Source: Photorhabdus luminescens subsp. luminescens (GTDB taxonomy: Bacteria; Pseudomonadota; Gammaproteobacteria; Enterobacterales; Enterobacteriaceae). Taken from it: a stretch of 64,000 nt of DNA. Shown here one piece after another: positions 35,391-44,775 of the stretch. A program made the translations under genes and the position numbers. The DNA is taken from assembly GCF_001083805.1 (NCBI RefSeq), contig NZ_JXSK01000008.1, forward strand, positions 124,001-188,000, in the 5' to 3' direction. Under the pieces are notes generated by a model. It was not told the origin of the DNA, made no database searches, and was given only the letters and a program-made list of their open reading frames with translations. Position 1 is the first letter of the stretch. Every line of letters begins with the position of its first letter.

Positions 35391-35778
35391 AAAAATTTCC
35401 CAATGAGTCTCGGATAATAAAACCGACAATTTTCAACAGTTCAAAACCGTTGATGTCATCAAACATCAATACCTGTCCATCAGGATCATAAATCCGGCTC
35501 CATACCCCATTCTGCTCACGAGAAACTACTGATAAGCAAATATCATTAATTTCATGCCTGTTAGATTTTCCTAACGCGTTGATGGATTCAACCAAATAAG
35601 GAAGCACTTCTTCAAAGCCCGCTACCCCATCATCACTTTTAGCTGTCACGATCTTTTTCATCAGCGGCCCAAGTGCCGGAATAGCCGGGGCTAAAGCCAC
35701 TGCTAAATCCTGTTGCTGAAAAGCGTTTAGTTTACCACCGCGATATTTTTTACCCTCAATTTCAAATTCCATAATCAC
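35362..35778 (-). CDS. Tail assembly chaperone, zero-frame product (gpG-like)
   Basis: 138 residues: MIMEFEIEGKKYRGGKLNAF then QQDLAVALAPAIPALGPLMK, VVSREQNGVWSRIYDPDGQV and an acidic-to-hydrophobic C-terminus GFIIRDSLGNFFPAPLESAM. The position between tube and tape measure and the overlapping frame fit the gpG-type chaperone that holds the tape measure during assembly. The stop codon lies 19 bases after the slippery heptamer. No sequence similarity to lambda gpG is claimed. Confidence 0.75.
   Translation of the reverse strand: MIMEFEIEGKKYRGGKLNAFQQQDLAVALAPAIPALGPLMKKIVTAKSDDGVAGFEEVLPYLVESINALGKSNRHEINDICLSVVSREQNGVWSRIYDPDGQVLMFDDINGFELLKIVGFIIRDSLGNFFPAPLESAM
35380..35387 (-). promoter_or_regulatory. 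Candidate -1 ribosomal slippery site T_TTT_TTT
   Basis: On the minus strand, in the chaperone frame, GGA AAT TTT TTT CCC gives a seven-T run read as T_TTT_TTT, the X_XXY_YYZ form for -1 slippage. After slippage translation continues TCC CGC CCC ATT into the open gpT-like frame to 35159. A C-rich stretch follows directly. Confidence 0.75.
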
Positions 35779-35886
35779 TTATCCTCAAGCGCACTCAAAC
35801 TACCGCAGCATCAGTCCGATGTTAAAAATACAGACAAATGCTCCGGCAGATTTGACGGTGATTTAAATGTTTGTGAAGTAAGTTGG

Positions 35887-36327
35887 TTAGAATGTGCCTA
35901 ACATGATGTCGATTTTTCCACAATCAAATACCCAAGCAACGGTATTACCGGCTTTGCTATTCTGCAAATCAGGCTGTTTCTGAAAGGCGACGGAACGTGC
36001 AACAGCAATGTCGTTACTTTGTTTATTTCGAATAACAATCACGTTATTGCCCCATGCTGCTGATGAAAGTGATTGCGCACTGAGCATCGCATTCAGTTTG
36101 GCGTTGACTGAACTGGTCTTAAGTAAATTAACCGTAATGGTTCCAGACTTGGTTGCATGCAATGAATGCATGACTTCTCCGTCTGCGCCAGTGGTCATGG
36201 TGTTTTTACTCTCCGACATGGTGACTGTAATCCCCTCATCCGAGAGCGCGGCGCCGTTACCAAGATCAAAAGAGCCGCCGACTCCCGTAATAGAAGCGGA
36301 AACATCAAGAAAAGAATATGTAGCCAT
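35887..36327 (-). CDS. Tail tube protein (KPP10 ORF10/DUF3277-like)
   Basis: 146 residues from the internal ATG at 36327 (MATYSFLDVSASITGVGGSF). The patterns GNGAALSDEGITVTMSESKN and TTGADGEVMHSLHATKSGTI followed by TVNLLKTSSVNAKLN are typical of this tube family of short contractile tails. It follows the sheath gene, as in T4, Mu and R-type pyocins. Confidence 0.85.
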   Translation of the reverse strand: MATYSFLDVSASITGVGGSFDLGNGAALSDEGITVTMSESKNTMTTGADGEVMHSLHATKSGTITVNLLKTSSVNAKLNAMLSAQSLSSAAWGNNVIVIRNKQSNDIAVARSVAFQKQPDLQNSKAGNTVAWVFDCGKIDIMLGTF

Positions 36328-36336
36328 TTTCAACCC

Positions 36337-37806
36337 TTATCTGTTTACATTAATAATGACATCAGCGTAGTGAACAGCGCCTGCTAATTTGATTGCACAC
36401 TGAATAACTGGCGCTTTTCGAGCTTCCCGATCAGCCTGTGCCTGTGTCGCAATCGGCGGTGCGTAAACGTAATAACCTTTGGTTAATGTCGCGCCAGTAT
36501 CCAATGCGCCGATTGGATCACCTCCCCATACGCCATGAGCGACTAACCCGTTTGTCACCGCCTGAGAAAGTGACTGTTCAATATTGGTGATTAAACGTGT
36601 AACCCCTTCATCAGTCTGTGGGATCTTGCTGGTGCTGGTGTAAAGCAGGTTATAAAGATTGTTCTGAACGTAGTTTTGTAACCAATCCAAGCCATGACGC
36701 TCATCAATAAAATCCCCATTCGCCATGACACCTTCCTGAATAATGGCAGTATCATTGCTGTATTTAACAAAAACGTTGCCGTTTTGATTCTTCAATATAT
36801 TGGCTTGCGTTGCGGTGAGGTTTTCTGCGATTACAGCGGGTTCCTGTTTAAATTTCAGGGTAATAGTGGTGTTATTACCGTTGAAATTGACGGTAAACAT
36901 ACGTCCAAATAGAGAAGCAACGGTATAAGGTTTACCGGTTGAATATTGCCAGAGTGTGCGCTGATAGTTTTTCTCTTTCAGTTTTGAACCAATATCGGTT
37001 TTAACCTCAGCATCCAATACGTCTGCTTTTTGCGCTGTATGTCCATAGATACGGGAAACAGATGCAGACTCGATGTAATCAGCAACGGACAGAATATCTT
37101 CATCCGTTAGAGAATCATCAGCGATAACCAGCCCATACCAGCCGCTGGATGCTGCGCCCAGCGTCGCTACCGCCTCAGCAATGGTTTCGGCTTTGGTAGA
37201 TTCGATAGCGGTAGCCCCCGATATTTCGTCCAGCTTTAATAAATCGCCAATATAAGTTCCCGTCGTTGCCGGTGAAATATAACCAACAATATTCGCTGAA
37301 TTCGGCATAATAGCGAAACGTGAAGAAGAGCTATCATATGTGACTGAACAATCTTTCAATTTATCCGCCACCCGTTGAGCGACTCCATTTAGATTGGTCT
37401 CTTTACTCAAATCGATGCCGTTGTATACCGTTTCTTTACCGTTAATCGTCAACTTAAAAGAACCATCGGTGATAGCAGCAAATTTGCTAATAATTTGCTG
37501 CTGTTTATCCAATACAGCTCCTTGTAAAGAGGAGACCACATTGTCCTTAGCCCACCGACCAATATATAAATCAACAGGACGTGGCGACTGGGAATAATAA
37601 AGCGCTGCGGCCTGATATTCTGGTGAAGTCAGTCCAAAATCAGCACCGACGCCATCAATATCCGAATACCGGCGTAAACGTTCGTGAGGATTGATCACGT
37701 TGCTTGCGCCAATGATCAATAACGCACCGAAGTTCCGGGACTGAGCCGCATGAGGAGCCATATTCAACGTAACATTGATAATGTTTGAAACAGGTAAACC
37801 CTGCAT
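36337..37806 (-). CDS. Tail sheath protein (DUF3383-like)
   Basis: 489 residues. The beginning [20 protein letters not shown] and [20 protein letters not shown] (entry strand of the sheath N-terminus), [20 protein letters not shown] and [13 protein letters not shown] are characteristic of the DUF3383 sheath family. The C-terminal part holds [11 protein letters not shown] and [20 protein letters not shown], the strand that links neighbouring sheath subunits. It is the contracting sleeve around the tube. Confidence 0.87.
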   Translation of the reverse strand: MQGLPVSNIINVTLNMAPHAAQSRNFGALLIIGASNVINPHERLRRYSDIDGVGADFGLTSPEYQAAALYYSQSPRPVDLYIGRWAKDNVVSSLQGAVLDKQQQIISKFAAITDGSFKLTINGKETVYNGIDLSKETNLNGVAQRVADKLKDCSVTYDSSSSRFAIMPNSANIVGYISPATTGTYIGDLLKLDEISGATAIESTKAETIAEAVATLGAASSGWYGLVIADDSLTDEDILSVADYIESASVSRIYGHTAQKADVLDAEVKTDIGSKLKEKNYQRTLWQYSTGKPYTVASLFGRMFTVNFNGNNTTITLKFKQEPAVIAENLTATQANILKNQNGNVFVKYSNDTAIIQEGVMANGDFIDERHGLDWLQNYVQNNLYNLLYTSTSKIPQTDEGVTRLITNIEQSLSQAVTNGLVAHGVWGGDPIGALDTGATLTKGYYVYAPPIATQAQADREARKAPVIQCAIKLAGAVHYADVIINVNR

Positions 37807-37809
37807 AAT

Positions 37810-38355
37810 TTAATCTCCTAAGAATTTGACAGGCGCTTCCACCAGTGATTTAACACCGTATTCACGCACTACTTTTCGCTGCAAGGTGATCGTCATGTCA
37901 TAACGACGCACCTTCTGGTTATTGATAAGTTCCGGTAAAGACGTCAGCCGGCTGAGTTTGTCTACTGAAAGGCCGAAACGCTCCAACTCGTCGTTGTTCT
38001 GACTGACCGCCAGCCCATCACGAAAACGGGCGCCGTACCGCTGGCTGTTCGGGCCATAAAAGGAAATCAAGCACACAATTTCTTCATGACGCCATAACTT
38101 GGTTCCTTCATCAGTCTGATTCTCAAAAGCAGGCGAGGCATCCGCAATAAAATCCGTGATAACAAAATCACACCCGTCATCATCTGCCGGTAACGGAGGC
38201 AGTTGTGCTGATGTCCATCGAGAACGCACTTTATCGTCAGACAAACCAGAAACACCGCTCACCCAACGACTCAGTATGCGCTCCAGCTCATCATCGTACT
38301 CAGGCCCAGGCGTGACAGGTGTTAACCAACCCGCTTTATCACTACCGTTGCTCAT
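37810..38355 (-). CDS. Tail terminator / neck protein (gp12-like)
   Basis: 181 residues from ATG 38355, which follows GGAGG eight bases upstream; a longer frame to 38436 has no ribosome site. PEYDDELERILSRWVSGVSG, TDFIADASPAFENQTDEG and KLWRHEEIVCLISFYGPNSQ followed by RYGARFRDGLAVSQN match the LIC12616/gp12-like neck family that caps the tail tube. It is the first structural gene of the tail operon. No head completion or capsid genes precede it, which supports a headless particle. Confidence 0.78.
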   Translation of the reverse strand: MSNGSDKAGWLTPVTPGPEYDDELERILSRWVSGVSGLSDDKVRSRWTSAQLPPLPADDDGCDFVITDFIADASPAFENQTDEGTKLWRHEEIVCLISFYGPNSQRYGARFRDGLAVSQNNDELERFGLSVDKLSRLTSLPELINNQKVRRYDMTITLQRKVVREYGVKSLVEAPVKFLGD

Positions 38356-38582
38356 CAAAAATACCTCCATCAAACAGCAATAACTCGCCCTGTGCTTGGG
38401 TAAACCAAGCCTGTATAAGGGCTTAGTTCTCAGCACTAAGTTATGATTGATTTAATAGGGATACCGACCGCGAAAAAGGTAAAAAAATAGGCGTAAGCGA
38501 TTCGCGACGGCAAATGCGAAAAAGGCCGCAATACAATGCGACCTCAAACATAATGCGACTTTATTATCTGCAAAATCTGAAT
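38356..38582 (-). promoter_or_regulatory. Leader region of the tail operon
   Basis: About 230 bases between the Q terminator and the first tail gene. Palindromic pieces occur (ACTTAGTGCTGAGAACTAAG, 38422-38441, and repeated TCGCATT/AATGCGA blocks at 38512-38570), but no firm -35/-10 pair was identified. A late promoter or an antitermination loading site is likely here or at the end of the Q gene. Confidence 0.45.
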
Positions 38583-38612
38583 AAAAAAAGCCCCGATATT
38601 TCTATCGGGGCT
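38583..38612 (-). terminator. Strong terminator between the Q-like gene and the tail operon
   Basis: Minus strand: AAGCCCCGATA-GAAA-TATCGGGGCTT followed by TTTTT, a 10-11 bp stem. It starts 20 bases after the Q-like stop codon and stands before all tail genes, the place of a tR'-like terminator that Q would have to override. Confidence 0.9.
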
Positions 38613-38631
38613 TATTCGCAACTTTAACTAA

Positions 38632-39051
38632 TTAGTACACTACCATAGCTTTTTGCGTACGCGCAAGCTTTTTGTGTTTTTGTATTTCATCATCCATTTC
38701 TAACTTAATATCAAGCATAGCCAAACATCCCTGAACAAAACTTTCACCCTTTTGCAATCGGGAACGTACTTCAATATCAGGCACTTTAATTAAACGCGCG
38801 ATGGATCGTTTAGAAATCCCTAAAGCGTAGTACATAAATAAGACTTCAATTTCTTCAGACTTATCTACCGTCTGCAACTTTGCGATACAAGCATCAATGA
38901 TCAAGCCATCGTTATCACAGCAGGAAGGGCGTAATGAACGGGTTGACGCAATCAGACCTTTAAATCCAGCAGCGATCGGCGGCCAATTAACACCTGTAGC
39001 ATCATCAACCCAACCGCCCCAACACTCTAAAACTTGTTGAATATTGCGCAT
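38632..39051 (-). CDS. Antitermination protein Q-like late regulator
   Basis: 139 residues: MRNIQQVLECWGGWVDDATG, VNWPPIAAGFKGLIA, CCDNDGLIIDACIAKLQ and LFMYYALGISKRSIARLI match the phage antitermination Q family (Phage_antitermQ). The last pattern is a helix-turn-helix. Q proteins join RNA polymerase at the late promoter and allow it to pass terminators. It is the only regulator-like gene near the tail operon and lies directly upstream of a strong terminator. Confidence 0.85.
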   Translation of the reverse strand: MRNIQQVLECWGGWVDDATGVNWPPIAAGFKGLIASTRSLRPSCCDNDGLIIDACIAKLQTVDKSEEIEVLFMYYALGISKRSIARLIKVPDIEVRSRLQKGESFVQGCLAMLDIKLEMDDEIQKHKKLARTQKAMVVY

Positions 39052-40249
39052 ATATTTTGACCTTAACTTTTAGTAACAAATAGTAGTAAAAATTATTTTC
39101 ATGATGGTCTCATGCATCCATGCATTCGGCATTATAACAAATTTCTCATTCCCTATTTTTGTGTTTCTCTGCTACGTAACTACATCGTTTAAATACACAT
39201 GCTTACTTAGTCTATTAAACACAAATAGTAAATAACCCCTATTCTTGACCAAGCTTAGTTTCAGAGGAAAACACATAAATATCGTTATTAATACGGATGG
39301 TCATAAGGTGTTTATCTTCCTCATCTACGTATTTATTATACAAATTTATAATCTTCATTTAATCCTCTAATGTACCTTCCTTTAAAACGCTTAGCGCCTA
39401 AAGCAACACGCATGTTCTTTATTATTTATCAAAATTTTTCAAACAACATAACACCCCCTTTTTATTATGAGATGAAAAATGCATTAAATAAAAAATAGCA
39501 CATATTTTTTGCCTCATGGATATTTGAGTGTAAAAAATATTTTAGTTCCACTTTGAAACCCTTCGTAAAATGCCGATTAAGAATGGTTCCTACACCTATG
39601 CCGAAGACCACAGAAATCGGCCTGTTTACAGAGTGATAGACAACCAACCGGGGAAAATGTGAGATCTCAACAACTCTATTCCAAATATCTCCACCAGTTC
39701 AAATCAAACATTTAAGATACCAACAGGATTAATGTTGCTAGCGATAAATTACCGATTATCAGGTAAATATCTACGTGAAAAGTTTTAACACTGTCAGATT
39801 ATATCCCCTTCTAATCAATGAGACTTTTAAACTCATGCTATTCAGTAGATAATTAGCAAAAAAATATTCTCTTGAGCTGAAATTACTTTTATCTGATACT
39901 CTTTTGCAACATCAATATCCTCTGCTATTTTCTATCCTGCCCCATCTTATTTTCCGCTCTCGCCAGACGAATAGATAGATACATGCCGATAGCAAATATT
40001 TTTTCATGCTGGAAAACTGATACCCCAAATGCCAATATTTTTCTCTGTTAGCTTTTACAAGCGAAAATAAATCTGCATTATTTAAACGTTTGACATCTTT
40101 TATTCTTGGTTACTCTGTTCCATTCCGAACTGCCTGACAGTAAGTTTAACTATACGATAAATTCAGATATCGATTTAAACAGGGGATGAAAATAGCAAAT
40201 AGCAAAAATTACTGGATATATAAACAGAAAAATCCGAAATGGAAGCAAG
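39052..40249. other. 1.2 kb AT-rich region upstream of the Q-like gene
   Basis: No gene with support is visible. A 60-codon minus-strand frame at 39465-39647 lacks a good ribosome site. I see no integrase, repressor or attachment-site repeat, so this end of the tail cluster looks eroded. Confidence 0.5.
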
Positions 40250-40284
40250 AAAAAAGCCGTTACCTTCTGAAAAGGTAACGGCTT
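40250..40284 (-). terminator. Terminator of tRNA-Thr
   Basis: A 10-11 bp stem, AAGCCGTTACC with GGTAACGGCTT (40254-40284), followed by TTTTTT on the minus strand. Confidence 0.9.
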
Positions 40285-40295
40285 CTTATTTGATT

Positions 40296-40371
<76 letters not shown>

Positions 40372-40380
40372 GTATTTCAG

Positions 40381-40963
40381 GGGCTAGCCCCCGAAAGCGT
40401 GCGCAGTATATTACAACCCAACGCAAACAATCAAGCATAAATAATAGATTATTTTAAAATATTACCAAAACACTTATCATTAGTGACATGCTCAACGACA
40501 TATCATGACTTGAAAGCCCACTGATGCAAAGCTACCCCCACGAATCCTCAGAATTACTTTAATTCCTTGTTATGATGCCACTGACGATCAGGTTATTTTT
40601 AACATCAAAAAACAGCTCATTTACTGACAAATCAGAAATACCAACAAAATGTTTTATGACTGTTGCTACCTATTAGAAAATAACCACTGGTCATAAAGCA
40701 ACCTTATCGTCCAAGGGCAGTGGAAAATTAAGACACACAAGAAGCAAGCCATAATAGCCTTCTTACCATTGTCAGAATCACAATTTTTTCACTTTGATTT
40801 GAATTATTACCATTGGGAAATAGTTGACTGCTATAAATGCAATATGCTATTTAAATTAGACGCAAATCAAAAAAACTAAACTAGGTATGCGCTAATATTA
40901 AGTGTAAGTTAAATCATTTCTATAGGTTATTATAACTCAAAATCATTAATTATGAGGTAAATT
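40381..40963. other. Intergenic region before the biosynthetic cluster
   Basis: About 580 bases with no gene. The promoter of the cluster should lie in the last 150 bases (AT-rich, ending TATGAGGTAAATTATG, where GAGGT is the ribosome site), but no single -35/-10 pair stands out. Confidence 0.5.
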
Positions 40964-41329
40964 ATGCTGGGCAAAAATAGCTTAATTGCACATCAAGTCT
41001 TATTTACCTTCAAGGATGGAATAAGCTGGGATAGTGAAAAAGCGATATTAGCAGAGAAGGTGACTTTAAATCATATAAATGAGATAAGTGAAATAAAAGG
41101 ATGGTTTTGTGGTCGCAGTACGGTAGACAGAAAACAATCAGTTGACTTTAGTTTAATTGGTTACTTTGAAAGTTACGAAGACCTGAACATATATATGCAT
41201 CATCCCGATCATATAAAAGGTGTAGTGCTATGGAAAGAAATAAGTACATGGGCAGTCTCTGATATTATTATCGATGTAAATAAGTTGATAAATTTCACTC
41301 AGTTAATAGGAAAGTCGTATGGAATTTGA
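40964..41329 (+). CDS. Dabb-type alpha/beta-barrel protein
   Basis: 121 residues. The start IAHQVLFTFKDGISWDSEKA, the central GWFCGRSTVDRKQSVDFSLI and YFESYEDLNIYMHHPDHIKG follow the pattern of stress-responsive Dabb/ferredoxin-like dimeric barrels (H-x-V-x-F at strand 1, DF-x-L-x3-F and HP-x-H). Relatives include enzymes such as olivetolic acid cyclase and proteins with no known reaction. It is the first gene of the cluster and overlaps the next by 11 bases. Its substrate here cannot be inferred. Confidence 0.75.
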   Translation: MLGKNSLIAHQVLFTFKDGISWDSEKAILAEKVTLNHINEISEIKGWFCGRSTVDRKQSVDFSLIGYFESYEDLNIYMHHPDHIKGVVLWKEISTWAVSDIIIDVNKLINFTQLIGKSYGI

Positions 41330-41741
41330 CGAAAACCTACATAAAAGTGTCGTCGTTATCGCTGATAGTCTGCCGCTTGGATTAGCTATGAATGCATTGA
41401 GCGTCATTAGTGTTTCAATTGGCAGAAATATTAACGGCATTGTAGGGCACGATGTCTTTAGTAAAGATAGCATTTGTTATCCCGGTGTCATTAAAACGCC
41501 TTTGCCTATTTTAAAAGCAAGCCATGATGTACTGGATGCTATTCATAATGAATTAAAATCTAACGATAATTTTAAATTGAGTCCTTTTTCCTGTTTAGCG
41601 CAATCATGCAGAACATATGAAGAATACGAAGGAAAATTATCTGCTGAACATTCGGATGAATTGAAATTATCCGGCATTGGCATAGTTGGGCCAAAGAAAG
41701 ATATCAATAAACTCACTGGCAACTTACCACTTTATAAATAA
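41319..41741 (+). CDS. DUF2000-like protein (PTH2-type fold)
   Basis: 140 residues. KSVVVIADSLPLGLAMNALS, VISVSIGRNINGIVGHDVFS, the CYPGVIKTPLPILKAS segment and a C-terminal GIGIVGPKKDINKLTGNLPL match the DUF2000 family, whose fold resembles peptidyl-tRNA hydrolase 2 and whose reaction is not known. It overlaps the Dabb gene by 11 bases and precedes the ligase by 13, so it is co-translated. Confidence 0.78.
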   Translation: MEFDENLHKSVVVIADSLPLGLAMNALSVISVSIGRNINGIVGHDVFSKDSICYPGVIKTPLPILKASHDVLDAIHNELKSNDNFKLSPFSCLAQSCRTYEEYEGKLSAEHSDELKLSGIGIVGPKKDINKLTGNLPLYK

Positions 41742-41754
41742 CCAGGTAGCATAT

Positions 41755-43158
41755 ATGTATTCCATTTTTAGAACTGATCTTCATGAGTTAGGGCTGAAGT
41801 ATCTTACTGAGTTAAAAAGATATCTATCTGGCGAGATAGATATTTCTGCATTGGAAAAAATACAATATGAAAAGCTGAAAGAAATCATAAATTATACGAA
41901 AAATGGGTCAACTTTCTATCAAGATCGCCTAAATACAATAAACCCAAATAATGATGACAATTTATCCTCATTTATTGAAAAACTGCCCTTTACCACAAAA
42001 TTAGATTTAAGTAAGGCAGGAAATACGATATCTTCAGACAGACTAAGTAATGCCTGGATATATTATGAAACCACAGGAACAACTGGGCCATCCACGCCCT
42101 GTCCTCGCAATGAAATAGATTCTTTAGTCAATAATAGTTTTCTGACTCTGCAATATGAGTCTATTTTTAATCAAGAAGGCAAACAACACATTATTGGCGT
42201 AATGGGTCCAACAGAATTGCACTCCACTGGAGATACATTTGAAGATGTATTTCGCAGTTTAGGACATACTGTTATCAAAATGTGGCCTCGTTCGCCCGTT
42301 GTTGGTATGCACAGAGTGTTAAGGCTAATACAAGACCTCAAAATAACCGCTTTAGTTTGCACACCCGCAGTCGCCGCTGAGTTGCTAAAATATTGCCGGG
42401 ACAATGCATGTGATGCAAAAGAATTAGGTATCGAGATCATTTTAGTCCTTGGCGAACTTATTACGCCAAATAGACTAAGGAACTTGTCTTGGAATTGGGG
42501 CGCCAAAATTTACAACTGTATGTATGCCTCACAAGAAACGTCAATTCTGGCAGCTTGTAACGATACCAACAAGCTTATTACTATTCCATACAACAATTAT
42601 TACGAACTCATTTGCCCTTTCACTCAGCAAAAACTCAATGTTGGTGATAATCACGTCGCTGGTGAATTAGTGATTACCCATTTATATAAAGGGAATAAGC
42701 CTCTGATTCGATACAAAACAGGGGATATGGTTCGGTGTAAAGCAATAGGCTTAAATCAATGGGAAATAGAACCCATTGGCAGAGTAAAAGATGTATTAAT
42801 ATTAAACAATGCTAATGTCTATGCTTTTGATATCGAAAATGCCATCTTTGAAGAACTCGAATATTGTTTCGAATACTTTATTGAAATCAACAATACAACC
42901 GGTACAGATGAACTTAAGATCACTTTAGAGCCATGTGATGAATTAAATAATGCGTCACTCATTAGCAAGATAAAACAAAAAATGGAATCCAAATTCAATA
43001 TGCATGTCGATATCCATGTAGGAGATGTCGGTGGACTGATTGGAACCGCAGCAATGGTAAGCTGGAAAGCAGCACGTATCCATGATCTGAGAGATGATAC
43101 CAACAATATTGAACGAAATTCAGCTTTAGAAATCATGAAAAAGAGGGCAACTAAATGA
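41755..43158 (+). CDS. AMP-forming acyl/aryl ligase (phenylacetate-CoA ligase-like)
   Basis: 467 residues from ATG 41755 (a longer frame from 41686 overlaps the previous gene and has no good ribosome site). It is a PaaK-type adenylate-forming enzyme: the P-loop-like YYETTGTTGPSTP (103-115), the CPRNEID following it, YASQETS (about 260) and KTGDMVRCKAIG, then GRVKDVLILNNANVYAFDIE, the hinge to the C-terminal lid. It activates a carboxylic acid, likely an aromatic or cyclohexenyl one given the prephenate-type enzyme downstream. No carrier domain or thiolation partner is in the cluster. The stop overlaps the next start by 4 bases. Confidence 0.82.
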   Translation: MYSIFRTDLHELGLKYLTELKRYLSGEIDISALEKIQYEKLKEIINYTKNGSTFYQDRLNTINPNNDDNLSSFIEKLPFTTKLDLSKAGNTISSDRLSNAWIYYETTGTTGPSTPCPRNEIDSLVNNSFLTLQYESIFNQEGKQHIIGVMGPTELHSTGDTFEDVFRSLGHTVIKMWPRSPVVGMHRVLRLIQDLKITALVCTPAVAAELLKYCRDNACDAKELGIEIILVLGELITPNRLRNLSWNWGAKIYNCMYASQETSILAACNDTNKLITIPYNNYYELICPFTQQKLNVGDNHVAGELVITHLYKGNKPLIRYKTGDMVRCKAIGLNQWEIEPIGRVKDVLILNNANVYAFDIENAIFEELEYCFEYFIEINNTTGTDELKITLEPCDELNNASLISKIKQKMESKFNMHVDIHVGDVGGLIGTAAMVSWKAARIHDLRDDTNNIERNSALEIMKKRATK

Positions 43159-44102
43159 CAAACAATATCGTTAGCCCAGTTAATAAAGATTGGATCGTAT
43201 TTCTAGACGGGGGATATCTCAATTTTAGCAATGCGACCTTTCTTGCCAATACACAAGCTTTAAATTATGGCACCGGTACATTTGAAGGAATCCGGGCCTA
43301 TTGGGATCAAGACAATAACCAACTTAATCTCTTTAGAGTACATGAGCACTATGAACGGTTAATCCAATCAGCTAAGACATTAAAAATTGAATTGCCCTAT
43401 ACCAGTCAGGAGTTAACCGATATTACTAAAAACATCATCATTAAAAACGGTTTCAAACAAGATATTTATATCAGGCCATTAGCGCTTAAAAAGTCGTTAA
43501 TGCCGGGTGAGAAATTTGGCGTTAAGCTAAGCGGCGTCAATTCAACCCTCTGTATTAACGCTTTACCTATGGGCGCTTATGCCAAAAAAGCAGAGTTTAA
43601 ATGCCTTATTTCAAAATGGCGACGTGTATCAAATGCAGCAATTCCATCATCTGCCAAAATTACCGGCACTTATGTTAATTCCGCACTTGCTCATGAAGAT
43701 GCCAAAGAAAATGGATTTGATGATGCTATCATGCTGAATGAACAAGGCATGTGTGCAGAAGCCAGTACATCAAATGTTTTTATTGTTAAGGATAATTGCG
43801 TTATTACACCATCGCTTAGCGCTGGCATACTCAATGGAATAACCAGACAATCTGTTTTCGATATTTGTAAATTCCGCAATATCCCCTGTATTGAGTCAGA
43901 AATTCAACAAAAGGATCTCTATGAAGCAGATGCCTGCTTTTTAACAGGCACGGGCCTTGAAATATCAATTGTTTCGCAAATAGACAATGTATTATATATA
44001 CAAAAAGAAGATTCTATAGCCAATGTTATTGCCAAAGATTACCAAGAAATCATTAGAGGCAGAATAGATCAATTCTCACATTGGTTAAACCCGGTTTATT
44101 AG
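43155..44102 (+). CDS. Branched-chain/aromatic amino acid aminotransferase (class IV, IlvE-like)
   Basis: 315 residues, PLP-dependent class IV fold. The start has GTGTFEGIRAYWDQD (39-53); the Schiff-base lysine is probably Lys168 in SSAKITGTYVNSALA; CAEASTSNVFIV and SLSAGILNGITRQSV bind the PLP phosphate, and FLTGTGLEIS lies at the C-terminus. It would turn a 2-oxo acid made by the prephenate-decarboxylase-like enzyme into its amino acid, or act on branched-chain amino acids. Chromosomal ilvE is normally elsewhere with ilv genes, so this is a cluster-specific copy. Confidence 0.88.
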   Translation: MTNNIVSPVNKDWIVFLDGGYLNFSNATFLANTQALNYGTGTFEGIRAYWDQDNNQLNLFRVHEHYERLIQSAKTLKIELPYTSQELTDITKNIIIKNGFKQDIYIRPLALKKSLMPGEKFGVKLSGVNSTLCINALPMGAYAKKAEFKCLISKWRRVSNAAIPSSAKITGTYVNSALAHEDAKENGFDDAIMLNEQGMCAEASTSNVFIVKDNCVITPSLSAGILNGITRQSVFDICKFRNIPCIESEIQQKDLYEADACFLTGTGLEISIVSQIDNVLYIQKEDSIANVIAKDYQEIIRGRIDQFSHWLNPVY

Positions 44103-44123
44103 TGTAATTCCAGGAGAAACATC

Positions 44124-44702
44124 ATGGAATGTGTTTTTTTTAGTTTCAACAAAGATACATTTGATGTTCTAAATATTGCTACCTTAGGCCCATCAGGTAC
44201 AAGTAGCGAACAATCCGCTATTCGTTTTGGTGAATTCGCCATTAAAAATAGAGTCGCCAAAAGTTACCAAGTTGCTTTATGTAATACTTACGAAGAAGCG
44301 AGTAATCAAATTATTTTAAACAACTGTCAGGCATTGGTGGTAGCCAATGCTTATTACAACATTAGTGAGTTTTATATGGATAACAGGTTTAACTTGTCAT
44401 CCGCATTTTTAAATTACACGCCTAATTACGGTATCGCTATTCGTGATGAATTAACTACAGATAATATCGTCATTGCAACCCATCCGGCGCCAAAGGCTTT
44501 AATCCCCGAGTTGTTGCCTGATAATCTAAAAATTGCAGACATTATCTTTAAAAATTCAACCAGTTCAGCGGCAAAAGCCGTCGCTAATTCAGAGGTGGAT
44601 GCCGCACTCACGACAGAAGTGGCAGCAAAATTACACAATTTAAAATTTATTTCTCATATTCGACCGATTCAAATGCTTTGGTCAGTATTTACAGCCACAT
44701 AA
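44124..44702 (+). CDS. Prephenate decarboxylase/dehydratase-like protein (BacA-like)
   Basis: 192 residues of a prephenate-dehydratase-type fold: VLNIATLGPSGTSSEQSAIRF, NTYEEASNQIILNNCQALVV and VIATHPAPKALIPELL with the repeated NSTSSAAKAVANSEVDAALT. It has only the catalytic half, with no ACT regulatory domain, as in BacA of bacilysin synthesis, which decarboxylates prephenate without aromatising it. I recall such an enzyme making 2,5-dihydrophenylalanine in Photorhabdus. It lies 21 bases after the aminotransferase, the expected partner. A dehydratase role cannot be excluded from sequence. Confidence 0.8.
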   Translation: MECVFFSFNKDTFDVLNIATLGPSGTSSEQSAIRFGEFAIKNRVAKSYQVALCNTYEEASNQIILNNCQALVVANAYYNISEFYMDNRFNLSSAFLNYTPNYGIAIRDELTTDNIVIATHPAPKALIPELLPDNLKIADIIFKNSTSSAAKAVANSEVDAALTTEVAAKLHNLKFISHIRPIQMLWSVFTAT

Positions 44703-44775
44703 AAGCTAACCTTGCTTTAAAATAAGAAAATATATAGATCTATTTAAAATTTCAATATAAAATACAGAGGTTATT

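Noticed and set aside
39465-39647. 60-codon minus-strand frame
   Set aside because: A faint outer-membrane-like pattern (GIGVGTILNRHF) but no ribosome site and no recognisable full domain.
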